This document shows, one piece after another, positions 7,783 to 15,193 of a DNA stretch of 64,000 nucleotides. Source of the stretch: Streptomyces globisporus (GTDB lineage Bacteria > Actinomycetota > Actinomycetes > Streptomycetales > Streptomycetaceae). Every line of letters begins with the position of its first letter. The stretch's first letter is position 1. Location: contig BMTG01000011.1 of assembly GCA_014649555.1 (NCBI GenBank), positions 62,001 through 126,000 on the forward strand, read 5' to 3'. A program made the position numbers and the translations under genes. A model generated the notes under the pieces. It was not told the DNA's origin and searched no databases. It worked only from the letters and a program-made list of their open reading frames with translations.

Positions 7783-9356
7783 GCCGCCCCAAGGACGCGG
7801 AGAGCCGCGCCGCGGAGGGCCGCCAGGACGACGAGGCGCTCGGCGAGCTGGGCTACAAGCCCGAACTGAAGCGCACGCTCGGCAACTTCCACACCTTCGC
7901 CGCCGGGATCAGCTACATCTCGATCCTGACCGGCACCTTCCAGCTGTTCTACTTCGGCGTCAGCTTCGGCGGTCCCGCCTACTGGTGGTCGTGGCCGATG
8001 GTCTTCTGCGGGCAGCTGATGGTGGCCCTGTGCTTCTGCGAGCTGGCCGCCCGCTATCCGGTGGCCGGTTCGGTCTACAACTGGGCCAAGAAGATGGGCG
8101 GTCCGCACGTCGGCTGGCTCGGCGGCTGGATGATGATGACGGCCACCATGGTCACCCTGTCGGCCGTGGCGCTGGCCTACCAGATCACGCTGCCGCAGAT
8201 CGACGGCTGGTTCCAGTTCGTGGGCGACGGGAGCGGCAAGAACGACCAGGCGGCCAACGCCGTCCTGCTGGGCAGTGTGCTGATCCTGTTCTCCACGCTG
8301 GTCAACGCGTTCGGCGTCAAGCTGATGGCCCGGATCAACTCCGCGGGCGTCTTCATCGAGCTGATCGCCGCCGTCGCCCTGATCATCTTCCTGGCCGCGC
8401 ACATCACCCGGGGCCCCAGCACCGCGCTGACGGAGACGTACGGGCTGGGCAGCGGCCAGTCGCTCGGCTACTTCGGTGCGTTCCTCACCGCGTCGCTGGC
8501 CTCCGCCTATGTGATGTACGGCTTCGACACCGCGTCCTCGCTCGGCGAGGAGTCGCACAACCCGGGCCGCAACGCCCCCCGCGCCATCCTGCGGGCGCTC
8601 ATCGCGTCCTTCCTGATCGGCGCTTTCATCCTGCTCTTCGCGCTGCTCTCGGTGCCGGACCTCAAGGCCGAGGAGCTGTCCACCGGCGGACTCCAGTACG
8701 TGGTGCTGGCGACGCTCGGCGACACGATCGGGGAGATCTTCCTCTGGGCGGTGGTCGTGGCGATCACGGTGTGCGTGCTGGCCGTGCAGGCCGCCGGGAT
8801 CCGGCTGATGTTCGCCATGGCACGGGACAACAACCTGCCCGCCGGATCGATGCTGGCCCGGGTCAGTCCCCGGTTCAAGACGCCCGTGGTGCCCGCCGTG
8901 CTGATCGGGGTGGTGGGCGTCGTCATCCTGGTCGTCAACATCAACCAGCCGCAAATCTTCTCGGTGATCACCAGCATCGCGATCATCATGATCTACGTGG
9001 CGTATCTGCTGGTCACCGTGCCGATGCTGCTGCGCAGGCTGCGTGGCGACTGGCAGCCGCGCGAGGGTGCGTTCTCGCTGGGCCGCTGGGGGCTGCCCGT
9101 CAACATCGCCGCCGTGCTCTGGGGCACGGCCATGTCGCTCAACCTGGCCTGGCCGCGCGCCGAGGTGTACAACGCGACCGGCCCGCAGCACTGGTATCTG
9201 CGCTGGGGCGCGTTCCTGTTCATCGGCGTCGTCGCGCTCGGCGGCTTCGCCTACTACTGGTTCGTCCAGCGGCACCGGACCGGTGTGCTCGCCGAGCACC
9301 GCGTCGAGACCCAGGACGATCCCGCCGCCCCCACCGCTCCCCCGCCGGCCGGCTGA
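7779..9356 (+). CDS. APC-superfamily amino acid/choline permease
   Basis: A 525-residue polytopic membrane protein of the amino acid-polyamine-organocation superfamily with about twelve hydrophobic helices. The N-terminal region contains TFAAGISYISILTGTFQLF, the helix-1 signature of the eukaryote-like amino acid/choline transporter branch (ACT family). A later conserved stretch, GFDTASSLGEESHNPGR, is typical of the same branch. The start is the ATG at 7779, which overlaps the betB stop; a slightly longer frame from 7770 has no separate ribosome site. Placement between betaine aldehyde dehydrogenase and choline oxidase suggests uptake of choline, betaine aldehyde or betaine. The exact substrate is inferred from context only. 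Confidence 0.8.
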   Translation: MSRPKDAESRAAEGRQDDEALGELGYKPELKRTLGNFHTFAAGISYISILTGTFQLFYFGVSFGGPAYWWSWPMVFCGQLMVALCFCELAARYPVAGSVYNWAKKMGGPHVGWLGGWMMMTATMVTLSAVALAYQITLPQIDGWFQFVGDGSGKNDQAANAVLLGSVLILFSTLVNAFGVKLMARINSAGVFIELIAAVALIIFLAAHITRGPSTALTETYGLGSGQSLGYFGAFLTASLASAYVMYGFDTASSLGEESHNPGRNAPRAILRALIASFLIGAFILLFALLSVPDLKAEELSTGGLQYVVLATLGDTIGEIFLWAVVVAITVCVLAVQAAGIRLMFAMARDNNLPAGSMLARVSPRFKTPVVPAVLIGVVGVVILVVNINQPQIFSVITSIAIIMIYVAYLLVTVPMLLRRLRGDWQPREGAFSLGRWGLPVNIAAVLWGTAMSLNLAWPRAEVYNATGPQHWYLRWGAFLFIGVVALGGFAYYWFVQRHRTGVLAEHRVETQDDPAAPTAPPPAG

Positions 9357-9416
9357 ACCCCGAAGACCCGCCGGCCGCCCGGAACCCCGCCGGCTGCCCG
9401 AACCCTGGAGACCCCG

Positions 9417-10994
9417 ATGCCCGAAGAGAGCTCCGTGCCCACGTTCGACTACGTCGTGGTCGGCGGCGGTACGGCCGGTGCCGTCATCGCGGCCCGGCTC
9501 ACCGAGGACCCCGACGTCACCGTCTGCGTACTGGAGGCGGGCCCCTCGGACGTCGGGGACGACAGCATCCTGCGGCTGGAGAGGTGGATGGCGCTGCTGG
9601 AGTCCGGTTACGACTGGGACTACCCGGTGGAGCCGCAGGAGCGGGGCAACAGCTTCATGCGGCACGCCCGCGCCAAGGTGCTCGGCGGCTGCTCCTCGCA
9701 CAACTCCTGCATCGCCTTCTGGGCCCCGGCCGAGGACCTCGACGAGTGGGCGGCGCTCGGCTGCACCGGGTGGAGCGCGGCGGACTGCTACCCGCTCTAC
9801 CAACGCCTGGAGACCAACGACGCGCCCGGCGACCACCACGGCCGCTCCGGCCCGGTCACCATCCGGACGGTGCCGCCCCGCGACCCGTGCGGTACGGCGC
9901 TGCTGGAGGCCTGCGCGACGGCGGGCATCCCCACCGTCCCGTTCAACACGGGCTCCACCGTGATCCGGGGCGCGCACTGGTTCCAGATCAACGCCCGCGA
10001 GGACGGCACCCGTTCCTCGGCCTCGGTGTCGTATCTGCACCCGGTGCTGGGGAAGCGGCCCAACCTGGAGGTACGGACCGGGCTCCAGGCGAAACGGCTG
10101 CTGTTCGACGGCGAGCGGTGCACGGGGGTGGAGTACCTGGAGCCCGACACCGTGCACAGCGGGACGGTGCACGCGCGGCGCGAGGTGATCGTCTCCTGCG
10201 GGGCGATCGACTCCCCGAAGCTGCTGATGCTGTCCGGGATCGGTCCGGCCGGGCATCTGCGGGAGACCGGGGTGGATGTGCGGGTGGACTCCCCCGGCGT
10301 CGGCTCGCACCTCCAGGACCACCCGGAGGGCGTGATCATGTGGGAGGCGAAGCAGCCCATGGTCACCGCGTCCACCCAGTGGTGGGAGATCGGGATCTTC
10401 GCGGACACCGAGCCGGGACTCGACCGGCCGGACCTGATGTTCCACTACGGCTCGGTGCCGTTCGACATGAACACCTACCGGCGCGGCTACCCGACCTCCG
10501 ACAACGCGTTCTGCCTGACCCCGAACGTCACCCGCGCCCGCTCGCGGGGCACGGTGCGGCTGCGGACCCGGGACTTCCGGGACAAGCCCCGGGTCGATCC
10601 GCGCTACTTCACCGACGAGCACGACGTACGGGTGATGACGCACGGGCTGCGGCTGGCGCGGGAGATCGTGGCGCAGCCGGAGATGGCCGCGTGGGCGGGG
10701 GCCGAGCTGGCCCCGGGGCCCGGGGCGACCACGGACGCCGAGCTGTTCGACTACATCCGCGAGACGCACAACACCGTCTACCACCCGGCCGGAACCGTAC
10801 GGATGGGTCCGGCGGAGGACCCGGACTCGCCGCTCGACCCCCAGCTGCGGGTGAAGGGCGTCACCGGGCTGCGGGTGGCCGACGCGTCGGTCATGCCGTT
10901 CCTGCCGACGGTCAATCCGTGCATCACCACGATGATGATCGGCGAGAAGTGCGCCGATCTGATCAAGGACGGCGCCACCCCTGTCACTCGATAG
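9417..10994 (+). CDS. codA: Choline oxidase (GMC flavoprotein)
   Basis: A 525-residue glucose-methanol-choline oxidoreductase that closely follows Arthrobacter-type choline oxidase, which converts choline to glycine betaine in two O2-dependent steps releasing H2O2. The Rossmann FAD loop is VVGGGTAGAV (residues 14-23). The flavin-linking histidine lies in GGCSSHNSC (H95), and the choline-binding segment QDHPEG...EAKQPM is present. The active-site histidines occur in FHYGSVPF and TVYHPAGTV, with the C-terminal asparagine in VNPCITTMM. These agree with an oxidase rather than the membrane dehydrogenase BetA. It lies 60 nt after the permease in the same operon-like block. Together with betB it gives a complete choline-to-betaine route, usually an osmoprotection function. 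Confidence 0.85.
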   Translation: MPEESSVPTFDYVVVGGGTAGAVIAARLTEDPDVTVCVLEAGPSDVGDDSILRLERWMALLESGYDWDYPVEPQERGNSFMRHARAKVLGGCSSHNSCIAFWAPAEDLDEWAALGCTGWSAADCYPLYQRLETNDAPGDHHGRSGPVTIRTVPPRDPCGTALLEACATAGIPTVPFNTGSTVIRGAHWFQINAREDGTRSSASVSYLHPVLGKRPNLEVRTGLQAKRLLFDGERCTGVEYLEPDTVHSGTVHARREVIVSCGAIDSPKLLMLSGIGPAGHLRETGVDVRVDSPGVGSHLQDHPEGVIMWEAKQPMVTASTQWWEIGIFADTEPGLDRPDLMFHYGSVPFDMNTYRRGYPTSDNAFCLTPNVTRARSRGTVRLRTRDFRDKPRVDPRYFTDEHDVRVMTHGLRLAREIVAQPEMAAWAGAELAPGPGATTDAELFDYIRETHNTVYHPAGTVRMGPAEDPDSPLDPQLRVKGVTGLRVADASVMPFLPTVNPCITTMMIGEKCADLIKDGATPVTR

Positions 10995-10995
10995 A

Positions 10996-11017
10996 TATTC
11001 GCACACCTGCTCGAATA
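10996..11017. promoter_or_regulatory. Inverted repeat in the alkB promoter region
   Basis: TATTCG (10996-11001) is mirrored by CGAATA (11012-11017) with a 10-nt spacer, just upstream of a -10-like TACGCT (11022-11027) and only 16 nt before the alkB ATG. It does not match the actinobacterial LexA box (GAAC-N4-GTTC). A regulator site controlling the repair gene is plausible; the regulator is unknown. Confidence 0.4.
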
Positions 11018-11033
11018 GCGTTACGCTCTCCTC

Positions 11034-11663
11034 ATGGCCGTACACCTGCAAAGCTCGCTTTTCGACCAGGAGGCCGAGGTCGGCACCCGCCCCCTGAGCG
11101 GGCTGCGGCGTACCGATCTCGGCCATGGCGCCTGGATAGACGTCCTGCCGCAGTGGCTCCGGGGAGCGGACACGCTGTTCGAGACGCTGGTGCGCGACGT
11201 CGCCTGGCGGGCCGAGCAGCGCGTGATGTACGAGCGTGTGGTGGCGGTCCCCCGGCTGCTGGCCTTCTTCGGCCGCCACGACCCCCTGCCCCATCCGGCC
11301 CTGGAGGCCGCCCGCACCGAGCTCGGCGAGCATTACGCCGCCGAGCTGGGCGAACCGTTCACCACGGCGGGGCTGTGCTTCTACCGCGACGGGCGGGACG
11401 GGGTCGCCTGGCACGGGGACACCAGCGGGCGGGGAAGCAGCGAGGACACGATGGTCGCGATCCTCTCGCTGGGAGCGCCCCGGCATCTGGCGCTGCGGCC
11501 GCGCCGCCCGGGCCCCGCCCCCGTCCGCAGGCCGCTCGGCCACGGCGACCTGATCGTCATGGGCGGCAGTTGCCAGCGCACCTGGGAGCACGCGATCCCC
11601 AAGACGGCACGGGCCGTCGGGCCCCGCGTCAGCGTGCAGTTCCGGCCCGACGGGGTGCGCTGA
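11034..11663 (+). CDS. alkB: Alkylated DNA repair dioxygenase, AlkB family
   Basis: A 209-residue Fe(II)/2-oxoglutarate dioxygenase of the AlkB family, which removes methyl groups from N1-methyladenine and N3-methylcytosine by oxidation. The metal ligands are visible as H127 and D129 in WHGD and H186 in WEHAIPK. The 2-oxoglutarate-binding arginines are R198 and R204 in the conserved RVSVQFR. The expected AlkB order of an aromatic-rich N-terminus, FYRDG, WHGD and the C-terminal Arg pair is kept. The ATG is only 6 nt beyond the -10-like element, so the transcript may be nearly leaderless. It is transcribed alone, between the choline block and a large signalling gene. Confidence 0.85.
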   Translation: MAVHLQSSLFDQEAEVGTRPLSGLRRTDLGHGAWIDVLPQWLRGADTLFETLVRDVAWRAEQRVMYERVVAVPRLLAFFGRHDPLPHPALEAARTELGEHYAAELGEPFTTAGLCFYRDGRDGVAWHGDTSGRGSSEDTMVAILSLGAPRHLALRPRRPGPAPVRRPLGHGDLIVMGGSCQRTWEHAIPKTARAVGPRVSVQFRPDGVR

Positions 11664-11759
11664 CCCCGGCTTTCCGGGGCCGCACCCCGGGGCACCGCGG
11701 TTGTGCGGGTCCCGGGCAGGGCCGATTCTGAGAGTAATGAACCGGGCCGGGGTCGCGCC

Positions 11760-14447
11760 GTGAGCGCGGCCAACACGGCGGAGAGCGCCGATTTCCGTGG
11801 ACCCCTGGACATCACCAGGGCGGCCACGGTGGTTCTGGACGCCGACAGCACCGTCATCGGCTGGAGTCCCGCGGCGGCCGAGCTCCTCGGCTACGAGCCC
11901 GGCGAGGCCCTGGGGCGGCCGCTGAGCGACTTCATCTCGGCGCAGCCGGTCGGCAGCACTCCCCCGGCCGCAGCAGCCGAAGCATCCGGAGTTTCCGAAG
12001 CCTCCGGAGCGTCCGGCCTGTCCGGAGCGTCCGCCTCCACCGGCATCGGACCGCCGTCCCTCGTCGACAACGAGATCCACGTGGCCCACGCCCGGGACGG
12101 CCGGGAGCTGCTGGTGGCGACGGCGACATGCCCGCTGCCGGGCGGGGCGGCGGGCCGTGGCCCCGGCGCGCCGGACCGGATCCTGGTGGCGGCCGAGGTG
12201 GGGGGACTGCGGCACTGGGAGTCCCGGATCGCCCTGCTCCAGGGGCTGGCGACCCAGTCGCCCGTCGGGCTGGCGATCTACGACACCGATCTGCGGCTGA
12301 CCTGGTGCAACACCGCCTACGAACGGGAAATCGGGCAGCCGCTCGCCGCGTTCCGGGGCAAGCGGGCCGACGAGCTGTACGCCGGCGGCTCGTTCGTGAC
12401 CCCGGGCTATCCGCAGACGCTCGACGGCGTCATGCACCAGGTCCTCGAGACGGGCGAGCCGGTCCTCGACCTGAACTTCCGGGCGCAGCAGCCGAGCGAC
12501 CCGGGGCGGGACCATCTGTGGTCCTGCTCCTACTACCGGCTGGAGGACGCCCACGGGCACGTGTTCGGCGTGTGCGAGGACGCGTTCGACGTCACCGACC
12601 GCTACCGGGTCCAGGAACGGCTGGCTCTCCTCGTCGAGGCCGGCCGCAGGATCGGCACCGTCCTGGACGTGGCCACCACCGCCGAGGAGATCGCCGAGGT
12701 GGCCGTGCCGGATTTCGCCGTGACCGTACGGGTCGACGTCACGCGGGCCGCGATGACCGGGGAGACCGCGGCGGTGGGCAGCGCGGCGGACATGTCGCTG
12801 CTCCGGGTCGCGGACCGCTCGGAGCCGGGCGCCGCCACTCCGGACCCGGGCCTCCCGGACCCGGCCGTCCCCGACCCCGGTCCGGGCCAACCGGACGCGG
12901 AAGGAGCTGACCCCGGCCTGCCCGGCCCGGGCGTCGCGGAACCCGGACCGCTGGATTCCGCAGACGCGGAGGGCGGCTCGCGCGGCGTACCTGGTGCCGC
13001 GGCCTCCCTCGACGGCGACCGGCACCCGTATCCGCCGGTCACCTATCCGCCCGGCTCCCCCCAGCACCGCAGCCTGTCCTCCGGCGGGCTCGTGCTCGAC
13101 GAGGGCACCCTCGTCGTCCCGCTGAGGGCCGGGGGCGGCATCCTCGGGCTCGTCACCTTCGACCGGGGCGTGGGACCCGGCGCCTCGGGCCGGCCGCCCG
13201 CCCCCGACCGGGCGACCACGTTCGACAACGGCGAGGTCGCCCTCGCCGACGAACTGGCGGCCCGGGCGGCGGTCTGCATCGACAACGCGCGGCGGTACAC
13301 CCGCGAGCGCACCGCCTCCCTCGCCCTCCAGCGGCAGTTGCTGCCGCACCACCTGCCGCCGCAGTCCGCGGTCCGGACCGCCTACCGCTATCTGCCCGCC
13401 GACGATGTGACCGGCGTCGGCGGGGACTGGTTCGACGTGATCCCGCTGTCCGGGACCCGGGTCGGCCTCGTGGTGGGGGACGTCGTCGGGCACGGCCTCC
13501 AGGCCGCCGCCACCATGGGACGGCTGCGCACCTCCGTACGGGCCTTCGCGCAGCTCGACATGGCTCCCGACGAGCTGCTGACCCGGCTGGACGACCTGGT
13601 GGGGCAGCCCGCGGAGGAGCCGCCGGACGCGTACGGCGGGGCCGTCGAGACGTACGACGTGACCACCGGGGCGACCTGCCTGTACGCGGTCTACGACCCG
13701 GTCTCCCGGCGGTGCGTCATGGCCCGGGCCGGGCATCTGCCGCCGGCGATCGTCGACCCCGGGGGCCGGGTGTCGTTCCCGGACCTGCCCGCCGGGCCGC
13801 CGCTGGGCCTCGGCGGCCTGCCGTTCGAGTCGATGGAGTTCGAGCTGCCGGTGGGCAGCCTGCTGGCCCTGTTCACCGACGGCCTGGTCGAGGCCAGGGA
13901 CCACGACATCGGCCACGGCCTCGACACGCTGGGCCGGGTGCTCGGCGACCGTTCCGCGTCGCTGGAGGAGCTGTGCGACCGGGCGGTGTCCGAGCTGGTG
14001 CCCAGCGGTACGAGCGCCGACGACACGGCCCTGCTCCTGGTCCGCACCCGCGAGCTCGACGCGGAGCGGGTCGCCCACTGGGAGCTGAGCGCGGAGGCGG
14101 TGTCGGTGGGCCGCGCCCGCGAGCTGGCCACCGGGCAACTGGAGGCCTGGGGCCTGGAGGAGCTGGTGTTCGCGACCCAGCTCGTCGTCAGCGAGCTGGT
14201 CACCAACGCGGTCCGGTACGCGGGCGGGCCGCTGGGGCTCCGCCTCATCCGGGACCGCACCCTGGTGTGCGAGGTCGCGGACACCGGGCACACCTCCCCC
14301 CACCTGCGGCACAGCGCGGAGGACGACGAGGGCGGGCGCGGCCTGTTCATCGTGGCGCAGCTCGTCCAGCGGTGGGGCACCCGCTACACCCCGACCGGGA
14401 AGACCATCTGGACCGAGCAGGCGCTGCCGCCCGCCGACGAAGGCTGA
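11760..14447 (+). CDS. PAS-GAF-PP2C-HATPase multidomain serine phosphatase regulator
   Basis: A protein of about 895 residues combining sensory PAS domains (around 20-70 and 155-285), a GAF-like domain (about 290-515), a SpoIIE-type PP2C phosphatase (about 520-750; GGDWFDVIPL and VVGDVVGHGLQAAA carry the metal-binding Asp) and a C-terminal GHKL ATPase of the anti-sigma/SpoIIAB type (LVVSELVTNAVRYA, GRGLFIVAQL). Such proteins act on anti-sigma-factor antagonists in Streptomyces. Two low-complexity insertions are visible: Ala/Ser/Gly repeats near residue 80, and Pro/Gly/Asp repeats inside the GAF region near 360-400. The GTG at 11760 is chosen over one at 11703 because the 57 nt between them use codons (tct, agt, aat, gaa) unlike the rest. 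No partner anti-sigma antagonist is adjacent. Confidence 0.8.
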   Translation: MSAANTAESADFRGPLDITRAATVVLDADSTVIGWSPAAAELLGYEPGEALGRPLSDFISAQPVGSTPPAAAAEASGVSEASGASGLSGASASTGIGPPSLVDNEIHVAHARDGRELLVATATCPLPGGAAGRGPGAPDRILVAAEVGGLRHWESRIALLQGLATQSPVGLAIYDTDLRLTWCNTAYEREIGQPLAAFRGKRADELYAGGSFVTPGYPQTLDGVMHQVLETGEPVLDLNFRAQQPSDPGRDHLWSCSYYRLEDAHGHVFGVCEDAFDVTDRYRVQERLALLVEAGRRIGTVLDVATTAEEIAEVAVPDFAVTVRVDVTRAAMTGETAAVGSAADMSLLRVADRSEPGAATPDPGLPDPAVPDPGPGQPDAEGADPGLPGPGVAEPGPLDSADAEGGSRGVPGAAASLDGDRHPYPPVTYPPGSPQHRSLSSGGLVLDEGTLVVPLRAGGGILGLVTFDRGVGPGASGRPPAPDRATTFDNGEVALADELAARAAVCIDNARRYTRERTASLALQRQLLPHHLPPQSAVRTAYRYLPADDVTGVGGDWFDVIPLSGTRVGLVVGDVVGHGLQAAATMGRLRTSVRAFAQLDMAPDELLTRLDDLVGQPAEEPPDAYGGAVETYDVTTGATCLYAVYDPVSRRCVMARAGHLPPAIVDPGGRVSFPDLPAGPPLGLGGLPFESMEFELPVGSLLALFTDGLVEARDHDIGHGLDTLGRVLGDRSASLEELCDRAVSELVPSGTSADDTALLLVRTRELDAERVAHWELSAEAVSVGRARELATGQLEAWGLEELVFATQLVVSELVTNAVRYAGGPLGLRLIRDRTLVCEVADTGHTSPHLRHSAEDDEGGRGLFIVAQLVQRWGTRYTPTGKTIWTEQALPPADEG

Positions 14448-14476
14448 CCCCTCTCCGTACGGCCTGAGCCACTTTG

Positions 14477-14522
14477 TTGACAACCCAACAGACTTCGACT
14501 TAGGTGTGCCTTACCTAAGTCG
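14477..14522 (+). promoter_or_regulatory. Iron-regulated promoter with DmdR/IdeR iron box over the -10
   Basis: A consensus -35 TTGACA (14477-14482) is followed after 17 nt by a -10-like TTAGGT at 14500. The -10 is the left half of TTAGGT-N7-ACCTAA (14500-14518). The palindrome extends to perfect 10-bp arms (14496-14505 and 14513-14522), matching the DtxR/IdeR/DmdR consensus half-sites exactly. An iron-loaded repressor here would block RNA polymerase, so the downstream secreted proteins should be made under iron starvation. Confidence 0.85.
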
Positions 14523-14572
14523 ACTGGGTGTCCGTGGTTCTGGTTACCGACGCCGAGAAAGGTGCTCATCCC

Positions 14573-15109
14573 GTGAGTGCTGTTCCCTCCACCCGTACCG
14601 TCGCCCGTACGAGCCTCGCCGCGTTCGCCGCCGCCGCGCTGGCCGTGACCTTCGCCTCCCCCGCCGCCGCCGCGACCGGCACCCGTACCGTCGCCGAAGG
14701 CGGTACCACCTACAACCTGTCGCTGACGGCCCCCGACAGCGCGGCCGCCTCGGGCGCCAACATCACTGTCACCGGCAGCGGTTACAACACCGCCCAGGGC
14801 GTCTACGTGAGCCTGTGCGTGGTGGACGGCGCCCAGGGCGCCAACAAGCCGTCGCCGTGTCTCGGCGGCCAGGACGAGTCCGGCACCACCGGCGCCTCGC
14901 ACTGGGTCTCGAGCCTGGGCGGCGGCCTTCCCAACACCTCGCCCTTCGGCGCGGGCGGCACCTTCAGCGTCCGGATACACGTCAAGGCCGACCTCGGCGG
15001 CGGCAACGTCTGCGGCGACACCGTCGAGTGCGCCATCGTGACCCGCGCCGACCACACCGACACCAACGACCGCAAGTACGACGTCCACGCTCCGATCAAC
15101 TTCGTGTAG
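14573..15109 (+). CDS. Iron-box-controlled secreted single-domain protein
   Basis: A 178-residue exported protein. The Arg-containing N-terminus, Ala-rich hydrophobic core and PAAAA cleavage region (about residue 34) form a clear signal peptide. The mature part is one beta-rich domain with two pairs of cysteines: one in LCVVDGAQG...SPCLGG, one in GGNVCGDTVECAIVTRADH. The same domain forms the N-terminal module of the next gene. I know this kind of domain beside HtaA-type heme/iron surface proteins of actinobacteria, but it has no firm assigned function. The GTG at 14573 is chosen; it follows a GAAAGG sequence by ten bases and places the signal peptide at the N-terminus. The iron box lies 55 nt upstream. 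Confidence 0.75.
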   Translation: MSAVPSTRTVARTSLAAFAAAALAVTFASPAAAATGTRTVAEGGTTYNLSLTAPDSAAASGANITVTGSGYNTAQGVYVSLCVVDGAQGANKPSPCLGGQDESGTTGASHWVSSLGGGLPNTSPFGAGGTFSVRIHVKADLGGGNVCGDTVECAIVTRADHTDTNDRKYDVHAPINFV

Positions 15110-15193
15110 CCCCGGACGAGTTCTCCAGCCCTCTGCCCGGTCCCGGCCGTACGTGCCGGGGCCGGGCTCCCACGCGTCCTGACGAGGAATGAC

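Noticed and set aside
7641-14483. Very long minus-strand open frame (about 2,280 codons) opposite the choline block, alkB and the phosphatase
   Set aside because: It is the antisense shadow of high-GC plus-strand genes. Its translation is Arg/Gly/Pro/His-rich with no domain, while the plus strand carries complete enzyme motifs.
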